64,000 nt of DNA from Acinetobacter sp. A47 (GTDB lineage Bacteria; Pseudomonadota; Gammaproteobacteria; Pseudomonadales; Moraxellaceae). The notes beneath the pieces are model-generated. The model made no database searches. It had not been told where the DNA came from and saw nothing but the letters and a program-made list of their open reading frames with translations. The DNA is taken from assembly GCF_000805455.1 (NCBI RefSeq), contig NZ_JSUS01000064.1:372001-436000 (forward strand), written 5' to 3'. Of this stretch, positions 1 to 9,419 are shown in pieces; position 1 is the stretch's first letter; the number at the start of each line of letters is the position of its first letter. The position numbers and the translations under genes were made by a program.

Positions 1-1644
1 GCTGCTGTGTCGCGCTTAACCTTAACCAGTAGCCAGGATGAACAGGGGGTGGGCTATCAGGTTGAAGTGAATGGAACGGCGTTTGATCATCAGCAGGTAC
101 AGGCGGTTGCAGCACAAAAAGGCACACATATCCGGGTGCAGGATTTATTTTTTAATGTCCCGGCACGCCGTAAATTTTTAAAAAAACCGGCTACCGAATT
201 TAATCATATTGAAGAAATTGTGCGCCGTCTGGCGTTAACCCATTTCGATATCCGCTTTGTACTGGAACATAACGACAATATCCGTCTAAACTTGCCGGTA
301 GCCGATAGTGGTGAGCTACGTTATCAGCGTGTACAACAGTTATTGGGACAGCAATTTATTCAAAATGCATACTGGATTGATGCTGAAAGTATCAATATGC
401 GCTTGTCCGGCTGGCTGGGGCATCCCTCCGATGCGCGAGCGCAGGCAGATTTGCAATATGTCTATGTCAACGGACGTATCGTCAAGGACAAAACGATTTC
501 ACATGCCTTGCGTATGGCTTATGACGGGATTTTGCATGGCCATCAGCATTCATCGTATTTGCTGTTTTTAGAGGTTGATCCTGAAAATATTGATGTCAAT
601 GTGCATCCGACCAAACATGAAATCCGTTTCCTGAACCAGCGTGAAGTGCATGAATTTGTCCGGCACTATGCCAAGGCAACCTTGTCACAATTCCAGACTG
701 CAACGGCTGATCTGGCACAAGCGATGAAAGCAGGTGAGACAGATAATCATGTACAGCCACAGCCAAAATATCAGGAACAGTTCAATTTACACCGTGCAGC
801 CGTAGAAACAGTACCTGAGCCAGATCAGCCGGTTCAGGTCTCGACAGAGTTATTGACCGAGTTTAATCAAAGCCGGCCACAGGCAGTACAGTACAGTTCG
901 GCACAAACTCAGCAGCCCAAATATAATGGCTCGGTACAATTAAATAATGCCTTGAAAACCTATCTGGCACCTTTGCGTGATGATGAGCAAATCCCCTCAG
1001 CCCTCATTAATAAAGGAGGAGTAACAGATGATCAAGCAATGTCATCTCGAGTGGATGAGTTTCCGTTAGGTATAGCCATTGCTCAGCTACATGGCATCTA
1101 TATTCTGGCCCAAAATACGGAAGGCCTGATTATTGTGGACATGCATGCTGCCCATGAGCGGATTTTGTTGCAACAGATGAAATCGGCCTGGGATAAGCCC
1201 GAGTTCTGGACATCACAACAATTACTGATACCGAAAGTGGTTACGATTACCCGGATGCAGGCGACACGGATTGAAGATTTGCAGCCGCAATTGCAGCGTT
1301 TAGGTCTGGAAATTGATCAATACGGCGATGAACAGGTGATTGTCCGTGGAGTACCTGCCATTTTGCACAAGGCTGATTTTGGCAAGCTGATTCCTGAATT
1401 GCTAAACGATCTTGACCCAAATGATGAGGCGAGAGGTTTATTGCAAAAACGTGATGAACTGCTGGCCGGGATGGCCTGCCATGGTGCAGTACGGGCGCAT
1501 CGTCAGTTAAGCCTTTCAGAAATGAATGCCTTATTGCGCCAGATGGAACAGACCGAGTTTGCCAGTCAGTGTAACCATGGCCGTCCTACCTGGCGTGCCT
1601 TTCCGTTGCATCAACTAGATAAATTATTTGCTCGAGGAGAGTAG
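1..1644 (+). CDS. mutL: DNA mismatch repair protein MutL (5' end missing)
   Basis: Mismatch-repair ATPase that links MutS recognition to strand incision. The reading frame is open from base 1, so the start lies outside the window and only the last 547 residues are present. The visible part starts inside the N-terminal GHKL ATPase/transducer region (the ARRKFLKKP segment and NVHPTKHEIRF are typical), passes a variable Gln-rich linker and ends in the dimerisation domain. That domain has DMHAAHERI, ACHGAVRAHRQL and CNHGRPT, which belong to the MutL branch with an intrinsic endonuclease. The last acidic residue of the DxHA(x)2E(x)4E motif is Gln here. It is followed after 6 nt by miaA, the usual order in gammaproteobacteria. 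Confidence 0.97.
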   Translation, partial: AAVSRLTLTSSQDEQGVGYQVEVNGTAFDHQQVQAVAAQKGTHIRVQDLFFNVPARRKFLKKPATEFNHIEEIVRRLALTHFDIRFVLEHNDNIRLNLPVADSGELRYQRVQQLLGQQFIQNAYWIDAESINMRLSGWLGHPSDARAQADLQYVYVNGRIVKDKTISHALRMAYDGILHGHQHSSYLLFLEVDPENIDVNVHPTKHEIRFLNQREVHEFVRHYAKATLSQFQTATADLAQAMKAGETDNHVQPQPKYQEQFNLHRAAVETVPEPDQPVQVSTELLTEFNQSRPQAVQYSSAQTQQPKYNGSVQLNNALKTYLAPLRDDEQIPSALINKGGVTDDQAMSSRVDEFPLGIAIAQLHGIYILAQNTEGLIIVDMHAAHERILLQQMKSAWDKPEFWTSQQLLIPKVVTITRMQATRIEDLQPQLQRLGLEIDQYGDEQVIVRGVPAILHKADFGKLIPELLNDLDPNDEARGLLQKRDELLAGMACHGAVRAHRQLSLSEMNALLRQMEQTEFASQCNHGRPTWRAFPLHQLDKLFARGE

Positions 1645-1650
1645 TTTTAC

Positions 1651-2595
1651 ATGTCGAATCAATTGCCCGTCATCAATTTAATGGGGCCTACCGCAAGTGG
1701 TAAAACAGCATTGGCATGTGAACTTTACGAGCGCGGTAATTATGAACTGATATCCGTGGATTCGGCTTTGGTTTATAAAGATATGGATATTGGCACAGCC
1801 AAACCCACCAAAGAAGAACAGGCGCAATATCCACATCATTTGATCGATATTATTACACCTTTAGAAGTGTATTCGGCGGCACAATTTGTGGATGACGTCT
1901 GTCCATTGATTGATGACATGCATGCACGTGGCAAGACGCCGATTCTGGTAGGCGGTACCATGCTGTATTTTAAAGCCTTGCTGGAAGGTCTGGCGAATAA
2001 TTTGCCAAATGCTGACCAGACCATTCGTGATGCGATTCTCGCCAAGGCTGATCTTGAAGGCTGGCAAGCGGTTTATGATGAACTGGTTGCGGTCGACCCG
2101 GTCGCAGGACAAAAATTTAAGGTATCTGACAAACAGCGGATTATCCGCGCATTGGAAGTGTACCGGATTACCGGTCAGCCGATAACAAAACTACAGGCGG
2201 AACAACCTAAAAATCAACCATATCGTTACACATTTTATAACTACGCACTGATGCCGGATCGGTTAGAATTACATCAACGCATTGAGCAAAGATTGCGCAG
2301 GATGTGGGATATTGGTTTTTTGAATGAAGTAGAGGCACTAATTGAAAAATACGATTTAAACGAAGATTTACCATCTATGCGGTCTGTTGGTTATCGTCAA
2401 GCTTTAGAATTTTTATTAAAAAGTGACTTGAGTCTCGAAAATAAAGTAGAAATGGAGAACAAAGCGCTGTTTGCTACTAGGCAATTGGCTAAACGTCAAT
2501 ACACTTGGTTACGTTCTTTGCAAGAAATACACGATTTTAAAACTTACCTGACGATAAAGCAGGCGAAAGAAGACTTGCGAAACTTCTTTGGATAA
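1651..2595 (+). CDS. miaA: tRNA dimethylallyltransferase MiaA
   Basis: Transfers the dimethylallyl group of DMAPP to N6 of A37 in tRNAs that read UNN codons. The 314-aa protein has the P-loop [11 protein letters not shown] at residues 11-21, the [16 protein letters not shown] substrate segment and the C-terminal [10 protein letters not shown] motif, and its length is normal. The start ATG lies 6 nt after the mutL stop, with the GAGGAG at the end of mutL serving as ribosome binding site, so translation is probably coupled. hfq follows in the same direction, giving the conserved mutL-miaA-hfq order. Confidence 0.98.
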   Translation: MSNQLPVINLMGPTASGKTALACELYERGNYELISVDSALVYKDMDIGTAKPTKEEQAQYPHHLIDIITPLEVYSAAQFVDDVCPLIDDMHARGKTPILVGGTMLYFKALLEGLANNLPNADQTIRDAILAKADLEGWQAVYDELVAVDPVAGQKFKVSDKQRIIRALEVYRITGQPITKLQAEQPKNQPYRYTFYNYALMPDRLELHQRIEQRLRRMWDIGFLNEVEALIEKYDLNEDLPSMRSVGYRQALEFLLKSDLSLENKVEMENKALFATRQLAKRQYTWLRSLQEIHDFKTYLTIKQAKEDLRNFFG

Positions 2596-2687
2596 AGCAA
2601 AATTCGCAGGCTGTCTTTTTAATAATTTTTAGTTGAAAAATAAAGATAGTTTTTTTGCGCTGATTTAAAAATTTTTTGGAGTTAAAA

Positions 2688-3197
2688 ATGTCTAAAGGTC
2701 AAACTTTACAAGATCCGTTCTTAAATTCTCTCCGTAAAGAACGTATTCCAGTTTCTATTTTCCTTGTAAACGGTATCAAATTACAGGGACACATTGAGTC
2801 TTTTGACCAATATGTCGTTTTATTAAAGAACACTGTAAGTCAAATGGTTTATAAACACGCGATTTCTACGGTTGTTCCTGCACGTAACCCTCGTCCAGCA
2901 GGTGCTCAAGGCGCTGCAGGTGGCTTCCCGGCTCAAGGCGCTGCGGGTGGCTTCGGCGGTCAAGGCTCTACTGGTGGCTTCGGCGGTCAAGGTGGCTTCG
3001 GCGGTCAAGGCGGCTTCGGTGGTCAAGGTGGCTTCGGCGGTCAAGGCGGCTTTGGTGGTCAAGGTGGCTTCGGTGGTCAAGGTGGCTTTGGCGGCGGTCA
3101 AAGCGGCTTCGGTGGTCAAGGTGGCTTTGGTCATCAAGGTGGCTTCGATGGCGAAACTAAATTTGAAGATGGTCAAGAAGACGAAAATAATCGTTAA
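2688..3197 (+). CDS. hfq: RNA chaperone Hfq with long Gly-rich C-terminal repeat tail
   Basis: Hexameric Sm-like chaperone that pairs small RNAs with mRNAs. Residues 1 to about 66 are the conserved Sm core ([18 protein letters not shown], then the Sm2 [10 protein letters not shown]). The remaining ~100 residues are a low-complexity tail of FGGQGG repeats ending in an acidic stretch. The total of 169 aa compares with 102 aa in Escherichia coli; long Gly-rich tails are known for Acinetobacter Hfq. I chose the ATG at 2688, with TTGGAG 7-12 nt upstream, over a TTG four codons earlier that overlaps this binding site. A terminator follows. Confidence 0.97.
   Translation: MSKGQTLQDPFLNSLRKERIPVSIFLVNGIKLQGHIESFDQYVVLLKNTVSQMVYKHAISTVVPARNPRPAGAQGAAGGFPAQGAAGGFGGQGSTGGFGGQGGFGGQGGFGGQGGFGGQGGFGGQGGFGGQGGFGGGQSGFGGQGGFGHQGGFDGETKFEDGQEDENNR
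2952..3143 (+). repeat. In-frame 18-nt tandem repeats in hfq
   Basis: Direct repeats of an 18-nt unit encode FGGQGG: six clean units start at 2979, then variant units ([19 protein letters not shown]). Only third codon positions vary between copies (ggc/ggt, ttc/ttt). All units keep the frame, so copy-number changes would alter tail length without breaking the protein. Confidence 0.9.
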
Positions 3198-3217
3198 TTG
3201 ATCGATGATCTTTAAGA

Positions 3218-3250
3218 AAATGCCAGTCTGTTGATCGACTGGCATTTTTT
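3218..3250 (+). terminator. Intrinsic terminator after hfq
   Basis: TGCCAGTC and GACTGGCA form a stem around an 8-nt loop, flanked by A and T runs (TTTTTTT). It sits 20 nt after the hfq stop and ends the mutL-miaA-hfq transcript. Confidence 0.9.
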
Positions 3251-3278
3251 TGTGTGTTAGAAAGCTAGAATAAATATT

Positions 3279-4136
3279 ATGGAAATGATTGTTGCTGCGG
3301 CATGTTGTAGTGTTCTCGTCTCGATTGTATTGAAATATCTAAAAGCAAAGGGATTTGATGTTTTTCAGATGATTGCATGGAATTATTTAAGTGCAAGCAT
3401 TTTATGTTTTTACTGGTTTAAGACCGATATCACCCATATTTCCTTAAATCATACCCCTTGGTGGCTGATTTTAATTCTTGCTGTTTTATTACCCGGTATT
3501 TTTCTTTGTCTGGCCAAGTCGTTGCAATTTGCCGGAATCCTGAAAACCGAGATTGCGCAACGTCTTGCGGTGATTTTATCTTTATTGGCCGCTTATTTTA
3601 TATTTGGTGAACAGTTTAGCCAGCTAAAGTTGGTCGGCGTGGGCTTGGGAATCGTTGCAATCCTGGCGATCATTATTGGTCAGTCGACTGAAAAAAACGG
3701 CACGGGATTAAATTTAAAGTCTGCCTTGTTTTTATTCAGTGTCTGGGCCGGTTATGCCGCAGTCGATATCCTGCTCAAGTACAGCAGTAGTCTGGGTTTG
3801 CAGTTTGCGGTCACCCTCAATTTGACTTTTATTGCAGCCTTTGTTTTATCTATCGCTTATATCTCGATTACCCAGTCAAACTGGCAGCCTAAAAATATTT
3901 TTACAGGGCTGTTTTTAGGGGTGCTGAATTTCGCCAATATTGCCTTGTATGTTAAAGCGCATATGCTATTTAAAGAAACACCTGCCATTGTGTTTGCGGG
4001 TATGAATATTCTTGTGGTGGTATTAGGTGTCTTAAGTGGCGTGGTTCTGTTTAAAGAACGTTTGCAAGCTTATAGCTGGATCGGGCTGGTGAGTGGCATT
4101 GTGGCGGTGCTATGTCTGGCAAAAGCGATGATGTAA
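3279..4136 (+). CDS. EamA/DMT-family membrane transporter
   Basis: A 285-aa integral membrane protein with about ten hydrophobic segments arranged as two similar halves, as in the drug/metabolite transporter superfamily (EamA-type). The second half ends with the typical pattern of a conserved final helix after a short KER loop (VVLFKERLQAYSWIGL). The substrate cannot be read from sequence; relatives export amino acids, nucleotides or drugs. It starts about 30 nt beyond the hfq terminator and converges on the nitroreductase gene, with a shared terminator between them. Confidence 0.85.
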   Translation: MEMIVAAACCSVLVSIVLKYLKAKGFDVFQMIAWNYLSASILCFYWFKTDITHISLNHTPWWLILILAVLLPGIFLCLAKSLQFAGILKTEIAQRLAVILSLLAAYFIFGEQFSQLKLVGVGLGIVAILAIIIGQSTEKNGTGLNLKSALFLFSVWAGYAAVDILLKYSSSLGLQFAVTLNLTFIAAFVLSIAYISITQSNWQPKNIFTGLFLGVLNFANIALYVKAHMLFKETPAIVFAGMNILVVVLGVLSGVVLFKERLQAYSWIGLVSGIVAVLCLAKAMM

Positions 4137-4162
4137 AAAAGGGAGTTTGCACTCCCTTTTTT
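4135..4162. terminator. Bidirectional terminator between convergent genes
   Basis: AAAAAAGGGAGT and ACTCCCTTTTTT pair perfectly around a TTGC loop, with U runs in both directions. It serves the transporter on the plus strand and the nitroreductase on the minus strand. Confidence 0.93.
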
Positions 4163-4167
4163 CAAGT

Positions 4168-4821
4168 TTATAAACGGGTAAAAATGGCCTGATCTGGCAG
4201 GCGTGATTTAGGTAATCGGGCATTGAAGTCATCTTCGCTACGATAACCTAAAGATACGATCACGGATGCCTTTAAGCCTTTTTCAGCTAATCCAAACTCT
4301 TTATTAATGGTTTCACGGTCAAAGCCTTCCATCGGAGTGGCATCGATACCTTCAAGACCGGCAGCGAAGAGAAGTTGTCCTAATGCCAGATAGGTCTGAT
4401 TTTCCATCCATGCTGAAAGATTTTTTAACTCGTTACGGTAAAATTCGACATAGCCTTCACGGGTGTTGCGTTGTCCCTGTTTGGCTGCTTCATCTTTAAA
4501 ACGGCCACTCAGTTCATCTTGCTGCAATAGCTGCTCCAGATATTCGGGTGAGATATCAGTACGGGTGCAAAAGATCAGGGTATGGGATGAATGAAGGACT
4601 TTAGCAGCATTATAAATATAAGTGCCGGTCAGGCCTGTGGCAACCCGTTGCTTGGCTTCGTCAGTTTCAGCAATCAGAAAATGCCAGGGCTGGATATTCA
4701 CTGAAGAGGGGCTAAAGCGTAAGATTTCCAGCAGCTTTTCAAATTGGGCCTGAGGGATTTTTTTATCGGCATCATAAGCTTTGGTTGCATAACGTGTTTT
4801 TGCTGTAACTAAGGTATCCAT
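4168..4821 (-). CDS. nfsB: Oxygen-insensitive NAD(P)H nitroreductase, NfsB type
   Basis: FMN-dependent cytoplasmic flavoprotein that reduces nitroaromatics, quinones and similar compounds by two electrons. The 217-aa sequence follows E. coli NfsB throughout: an N-terminal RYATKAYD segment, SPSSVNIQPWHFLIA (FMN and dimer contacts), a central AWMENQTYLALGQLL helix, EGFDRETINKEFGL and a C-terminal LPKSRLPDQ. It is transcribed alone, with more than 200 nt upstream. It is the likely prodrug-activating enzyme for nitrofurans, by analogy with the family. Confidence 0.9.
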   Translation of the reverse strand: MDTLVTAKTRYATKAYDADKKIPQAQFEKLLEILRFSPSSVNIQPWHFLIAETDEAKQRVATGLTGTYIYNAAKVLHSSHTLIFCTRTDISPEYLEQLLQQDELSGRFKDEAAKQGQRNTREGYVEFYRNELKNLSAWMENQTYLALGQLLFAAGLEGIDATPMEGFDRETINKEFGLAEKGLKASVIVSLGYRSEDDFNARLPKSRLPDQAIFTRL

Positions 4822-5024
4822 CCGTCATTCACTCAATTAAAAAATTTAATTTATTTTACTTGATCTGCCTGCTGCTAAAAGTAGCTAAATGTGATTTCTA
4901 TATGGATTTGGTGATAAGCGCTATCGTGGGTGAGGTAACTGAAGCTAATGCACAGTGAAATAGATCGAAATGCTGTATCCGGCTGAGGTAATAAAGAAAA
5001 GAGCAGCTCAGGAAGTTACACTAG

Positions 5025-5741
5025 CTAATAGCGCCATTGCTTAAACTCCAGTTGATAATGATTTTGCGGACTGATCTCCAAAATCCAGGCTGAATCTGCA
5101 CGCCAGTCTCCTAAGACAATGCGCTGTTTGTTCTGGAGCTGATGTATTTCAGGACGATGGGTATGACCATGAATCAAGAAGTCGACTTGTGAAATCACAT
5201 TTTCTACCGCTTGTGCATTTACATCCATGATGTCATCGCTTTTCAGCTGCTTGGTTTCACTGCTTTTTTTCCGGAAACCATTGGCAAGTTTCTGCCTGAA
5301 ACTGAGCGGTGTACGCTTGAGTAGGCCTAACAGCACCGGGTTGCGAATCACTTTACGGAAGCGCTGGTACGCAATATCATCGGTGCACAGTGCATCGCCA
5401 TGTTCAAGACGAAATTTCTGTTGATTGATGTCCAGAGAATAGACATCCGGCAGTAGAATGCCGTTAAATAATTGCAGAAATTTTTTGCCTAGGGCGAAAT
5501 CACGATTGCCGACCTGAAAGTAAATCTGGTTATTTGCTGCAGTAAAGCGTTGCAAGGCAGTGACAATTTCATCGAGCCAAGGCGCTGTATAATCATCACC
5601 AATCCAGGCATTAAACCAGTCACCCAGAATGTAGAGTCGGGTGTTTTTATGTTGGTATGCGTCCAATAAGGCTAAAAACCCTCGAACGAGTCGAGGGTGA
5701 TCAGGTGACAGGTGTAAATCTGAGATAAACAGGTAGGTCAC
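5025..5741 (-). CDS. lpxH: UDP-2,3-diacylglucosamine diphosphatase LpxH
   Basis: Hydrolyses UDP-2,3-diacylglucosamine to lipid X and UMP in lipid A (or lipooligosaccharide) synthesis, at the inner membrane surface. The 238-aa protein shows the calcineurin-like metallophosphatase set in order: DLHLSPDHPRL at residues 8-18, GDWFNAWIGDD at about 40-50, GNRDFALG, HGDALC and HGHTHRPEI. All metal ligands appear intact. It lies downstream of the cyclophilin gene on the same strand, separated by a palindromic repeat element. Confidence 0.95.
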   Translation of the reverse strand: MTYLFISDLHLSPDHPRLVRGFLALLDAYQHKNTRLYILGDWFNAWIGDDYTAPWLDEIVTALQRFTAANNQIYFQVGNRDFALGKKFLQLFNGILLPDVYSLDINQQKFRLEHGDALCTDDIAYQRFRKVIRNPVLLGLLKRTPLSFRQKLANGFRKKSSETKQLKSDDIMDVNAQAVENVISQVDFLIHGHTHRPEIHQLQNKQRIVLGDWRADSAWILEISPQNHYQLEFKQWRY

Positions 5742-5762
5742 ATATTTTTCCTATTTTATAAT

Positions 5763-5827
5763 CCCTTCTAACCTCCCTTTGTAAAGGAAGGAGTTCCCTC
5801 TTTTTAAAAAAGAGAGGTTAGGGGAGA
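5763..5827. repeat. Imperfect palindromic intergenic element
   Basis: An interspersed palindrome lies between the cyclophilin and lpxH genes. The outer arms CTAACCTC (5768-5775) and GAGGTTAG (5814-5821) match exactly; the inner part alternates C/T-rich and G/A-rich blocks around TTTTTAAAAA. It resembles the CCCTAACC...GGTTAGGG repeats scattered through Acinetobacter intergenic regions, as I recall them. The folded RNA could act as an attenuator or processing site. Confidence 0.6.
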
Positions 5828-5830
5828 TTT

Positions 5831-6340
5831 TTATTCAGAAATAATTTTAGCAGATTCAATCACAACGTTTTCTAAAGGAACGTCGGCGTGATAACCACGG
5901 TTACCTGTACGAACACCTTTAATTTCGTTGACAACGTCCATACCTTCAACAACTTTACCAAATACGGCATAGCCCCAGCCTTGTGCTGTTTTACCCGTGT
6001 GGTTCAGGAAAGAGTTGTTTTTAACGTTAATGAAGAATTGGGCAGAAGCAGAGTGCGGAGCTTGAGTACGCGCCATTGCAATTGTGCCTTCATCGTTGCT
6101 TAAGCCGTTATCCGCTTCGTTTTCGATAGAGTCGCGAGTTGCTTTTTCTTTGAAGTTTTCATCCATGCCACCGCCCTGGATCATAAAACCATCAATCACG
6201 CGGTGGAAAATTACGCCGTCATAGAAACCGTCGCGTACATATTCTAAGAAATTTGCAACCGTTTTTGGTGCTTTTTCAGCGTTAAGCTCAAGAACAATAC
6301 GACCTTTATTGGTATTTAATTCGACTTGAGGAAAACTCAT
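5831..6340 (-). CDS. ppiB: Peptidyl-prolyl cis-trans isomerase, cyclophilin type (PpiB-like)
   Basis: Catalyses cis-trans isomerisation of X-Pro bonds. The 169-aa single-domain cyclophilin has no signal peptide, so it is cytoplasmic like E. coli PpiB. Signature residues are present: [14 protein letters not shown] with the catalytic Arg, [18 protein letters not shown], and [15 protein letters not shown]. The start is preceded by AGGAGA, 6-11 nt upstream on the minus strand. It probably shares a transcript with lpxH downstream, with 89 nt and a palindromic repeat between them. Confidence 0.93.
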   Translation of the reverse strand: MSFPQVELNTNKGRIVLELNAEKAPKTVANFLEYVRDGFYDGVIFHRVIDGFMIQGGGMDENFKEKATRDSIENEADNGLSNDEGTIAMARTQAPHSASAQFFINVKNNSFLNHTGKTAQGWGYAVFGKVVEGMDVVNEIKGVRTGNRGYHADVPLENVVIESAKIISE

Positions 6341-6508
6341 TACATTAATCTCCTAAACATGGGCAAATTGACCATGGGTTTTTGGTTGAGAGAAGCATAA
6401 GCAAACTGTAAACTACAAGGCAAGTAAAAAACGTTAAAATCTTTCAGAAAAAGCAAAGATTGCGTTTTTATTTCCTATTTTTTAACTGTAAGAAGTGATT
6501 TACACCCT

Positions 6509-8236
6509 ATGAAGCCAAATGATGTTGTTTCAGAACTGCCAAAGACCCCGACACCGAATACTCATGCCTCTGTCGATGCTGCGCAGCAAGAACAACAGGC
6601 AGGCTTAGATTTTGTTCGTCAGGTCATTACGGATGATCTAAAAGAAGGTCGTACCCAGAAAGTCATAACACGTTTCCCGCCTGAGCCAAATGGTTATCTG
6701 CATATTGGCCATGTCAAGGCCATCTGTTTGAACTTTGGTATTGCCGAAGAGTTTGATGGTCTATGTAACCTGCGCTTTGACGATACCAACCCGGATGCCG
6801 AAGAACAAGAATATGTGGATGGGATTGCCAATGATGTGAAATGGTTAGGCTTCCACTGGAATGGTGAGCCCCGCTATGCATCGGGTTATTTTGATCAGTT
6901 ATATGCATGGGCAGTGCAACTGGTTGAACAGGGCGATGCCTATGTCGATTTGCAAACTCCTGAGGAAATCAAGCTAAACCGCGGTAACTTCGTTGAACCG
7001 GGTAAAAACTCACCTTACCGGGATGCATCGGTTGCAGAAAACCTGGCACGTTTTGAACAAATGCGAAATGGTGAAATTCAGGAAGGTGGTGCTGTCCTAC
7101 GTGCCAAAATTGATATGGCAAGCCCGAATGTACATATGCGTGATCCGATTCTTTATCGTGTACTGCATTCAGAACATCACCAGACAGGTGACAAGTGGAA
7201 AATGTACCCGATGTATGACTATGCTCATCCATTGTCTGATGCCATTGAAGGGATCACTCATTCACTGTGTACATTAGAGTTCCAGGATCATCGACCATTC
7301 TACGACTGGATTGTCGCGAAAGTTCACTCGCCAGCTGTGCCTCGTCAGTACGAGTCTTCACGTTTAAATGTCGACTATACCATTACCTCTAAACGTAAAT
7401 TGCGTAAGCTGGTTGAAGGCAACTATGTACAGGGGTGGGATGACCCACGTATGCCAACGGTTGTTGGGATGCGCCGTCGCGGTTTTACGCCAGAAGGTTT
7501 ACGTGATTTCTGTAAGCGTGTGGGTGTTTCAAAAACAGATGGTATTGTCGATGTGGCAATGCTTGAGTTCTGTATTCGCCAGTCTCTGGAAAATACTGCC
7601 GCGCGTGGTATGGCCGTACTGAATCCGCTCAAGGTTACATTGACGAATTTACCTGAAGAATTGGATCTAACCCATGCACGCCATCCAAATGTTGATATGG
7701 GCGAGCGTATTATTCCATTAACCCGTGAACTGTATATTGACCGTAAAGACTTTGAAGAAGTACCACCAAAAGGCTTTAAGCGTTTAATTCCGGATGGTGA
7801 GGTGCGTCTGCGTCATGCGTATGTCATCAAGTGTGATGAAGTCATTAAAGATGCCAATGGTGAAGTGGTCGAGCTTAAATGTTCAATCGATCCAGACACA
7901 CTAGGCAAGAACCCTGAAGGCCGTAAGGTGAAAGGGGTGATTCACTGGGTGTCTGCGAGCAAGGGTGTACCGGCTGAGGTACGTATTTATGATCGCTTGT
8001 TTACTGAAGCAGCACCGGATGCAGATGATGATTTCCTGGCAAATCTCAATCCGGAATCATTAAAAGTTGTGCAGGCCGTGATTGAGCCGGCTTTGGCGCA
8101 AGCAAAACCGGAAGATCGCTTCCAGTTTGAACGTGAAGGTTACTTTGTTGCAGATCAGCATGATCATCAGACTGAGAAACCTGTATTCAACCGTATTCTT
8201 GACCTGAAAGACAGTTTTAAAGTCGAGAAGAAGTAA
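6509..8236 (+). CDS. glnS: Glutaminyl-tRNA synthetase
   Basis: Charges tRNA-Gln with glutamine using ATP. The 575-aa class I synthetase has [12 protein letters not shown] (HIGH motif) at about residues 57-68, the Glx-type FDDTNP, and the KMSKS equivalent in the [11 protein letters not shown] segment. The C-terminal two beta-barrels for anticodon recognition follow ([16 protein letters not shown]). About 30 residues precede the usual GlnRS start; they are polar and could be optional. It is divergent from the cyclophilin gene and ends at its own terminator. Confidence 0.97.
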   Translation: MKPNDVVSELPKTPTPNTHASVDAAQQEQQAGLDFVRQVITDDLKEGRTQKVITRFPPEPNGYLHIGHVKAICLNFGIAEEFDGLCNLRFDDTNPDAEEQEYVDGIANDVKWLGFHWNGEPRYASGYFDQLYAWAVQLVEQGDAYVDLQTPEEIKLNRGNFVEPGKNSPYRDASVAENLARFEQMRNGEIQEGGAVLRAKIDMASPNVHMRDPILYRVLHSEHHQTGDKWKMYPMYDYAHPLSDAIEGITHSLCTLEFQDHRPFYDWIVAKVHSPAVPRQYESSRLNVDYTITSKRKLRKLVEGNYVQGWDDPRMPTVVGMRRRGFTPEGLRDFCKRVGVSKTDGIVDVAMLEFCIRQSLENTAARGMAVLNPLKVTLTNLPEELDLTHARHPNVDMGERIIPLTRELYIDRKDFEEVPPKGFKRLIPDGEVRLRHAYVIKCDEVIKDANGEVVELKCSIDPDTLGKNPEGRKVKGVIHWVSASKGVPAEVRIYDRLFTEAAPDADDDFLANLNPESLKVVQAVIEPALAQAKPEDRFQFEREGYFVADQHDHQTEKPVFNRILDLKDSFKVEKK

Positions 8237-8240
8237 TGAT

Positions 8241-8274
8241 AAAAAAGGGCCTGATATGATTTAGGCCCTTTTTA
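8241..8274 (+). terminator. Terminator after glnS
   Basis: AAAAAAGGGCCT and AGGCCCTTTTT form a stem with a 10-nt loop and a terminal U run, directly after the glnS stop. Confidence 0.9.
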
Positions 8275-8337
8275 TTTAAACAAGGCATCTTGCCGGTTTG
8301 GCTGTGTATTTTCAGCTTTAAATCTGGAACGTTGTCA

Positions 8338-8451
8338 TTAAAGTGGATTAATCTGGTAGAAATAGATCACTAACACCAATAATAAAATAACAGCCAAAAC
8401 TAAATAGGTGTTCATGGTATGAAAACTTTTGATGAATTTTAAAATACTCAT
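8338..8451 (-). CDS. Predicted 37-residue single-pass membrane peptide
   Basis: A short reading frame on the minus strand starts at ATG 8451 with TGGAGC immediately upstream at good spacing. It encodes a short basic N-terminus (MSILKFIKSFHTM), one hydrophobic helix containing YLVLAVILLLVLVIYFY, and a short polar end QINPL. This layout (positive inside, one helix, 37 residues) is typical of small bacterial membrane proteins that bind larger transporters or enzymes. I recognise no family. The supports are the ribosome binding site, the start-stop span and the clear transmembrane composition; no homologue was checked. Confidence 0.55.
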   Translation of the reverse strand: MSILKFIKSFHTMNTYLVLAVILLLVLVIYFYQINPL

Positions 8452-8705
8452 TTTGCTCCATTACCGAAATAGGATTAATAGTTGGTCATGATCCTAAGAC
8501 TGGTTCACAGTAGAGTGAATTGGGTGAGCTTTCAATATTTTGCGATTTAAGAACCTGTATTTGTCCTGAAGCGTATTGGTTTTCTGTCTGAACTGTTTTT
8601 TTTATTAGTGTTTGTGCGTTGATTTTGCTTGGTTTAGAGTAAAACTGAAGTGTTTTAGCCATTAAAACACTCCATTTGCTATTTTATGCCTTGAAGAGGT
8701 TTGGA

Positions 8706-9419
8706 TTAAGCCTGTTCCAGCTGTGTCAGAAAATGCTGGATAACTTGAGCCGTGTGCGTTTCCAGCTGGGCTGCATAATTGAGATTATCCTGTCTGAGTT
8801 GGGGAATAGACAGGCCTGCCTGACGTATTTCACAGGTATGGCCAATCAGCCATTTTTCAAAGTTGTGCCCGACCACTTCCAGATGGAACTGTAATGCCAG
8901 AATATTATTTCCGACAGAAAAAGCCTGGTTGGGATAGATTGCCGAACTTGCCAGTAAAGTTGCATTATCTGGCAAATCAAAGGTGTCGCCATGCCAGTGT
9001 AATACTTCAACATGTTCAAGCGGTGCTAAGGGATTATTGGCAACCGCTTTGATTTCCAGCTGACTCCAGCCGATTTCTTTTTGATGGCCTGCATAAACTT
9101 TTGCACCGAGTGCATGGGCAATTAACTGTGCACCCAGACAGATCCCAAGGGTAGGCTTGTTGGCTTTTAAGCGTTGTTTTAGCCCGGCAATTTCATTTTC
9201 CAGAAAAGGATAATCCTCGGTTTCGTATACTCCAATCGGCCCACCTAATATAACGGTCAAGCCTTCATAGTTAAGGGCAGGGCTAAGGTCATCAACACCT
9301 GCTTCAAAATAACGTACGCGAAAACCGAGCTGATAAAAAACATCTTCCAGAGAACCTAGATCTTCAAAAGCAAGATGCTGAATTACATTGACTGTTTTCA
9401 TAAAGGTTGATTTTGTCAT
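8706..9419 (-). CDS. Class I glutamine amidotransferase-like protein
   Basis: A 237-aa stand-alone protein of the GATase1 fold similar to the glutaminase half of GMP synthase. The nucleophile elbow LGICLGAQLIAHALG carries the catalytic Cys, GGPIGVYE forms the oxyanion strand, and LALQFHLEV carries the catalytic His and Glu, so the triad is complete. Such stand-alone proteins act on glutamine or gamma-glutamyl compounds; the substrate here is unknown. The second ATG at 9401 is an equally possible start, as neither has a clear ribosome binding site. Confidence 0.8.
   Translation of the reverse strand: MTKSTFMKTVNVIQHLAFEDLGSLEDVFYQLGFRVRYFEAGVDDLSPALNYEGLTVILGGPIGVYETEDYPFLENEIAGLKQRLKANKPTLGICLGAQLIAHALGAKVYAGHQKEIGWSQLEIKAVANNPLAPLEHVEVLHWHGDTFDLPDNATLLASSAIYPNQAFSVGNNILALQFHLEVVGHNFEKWLIGHTCEIRQAGLSIPQLRQDNLNYAAQLETHTAQVIQHFLTQLEQA

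Noticed and set aside
2952..3143. Regularly spaced repeats that could be taken for a CRISPR array
   Set aside because: Units are contiguous 18-nt coding repeats without spacers, inside hfq.
2823..3245. Long open frame on the minus strand opposite hfq
   Set aside because: It is the mirror of the Gly-rich repeats, gives a low-complexity Thr/Ala/Leu protein and has no ribosome binding site.
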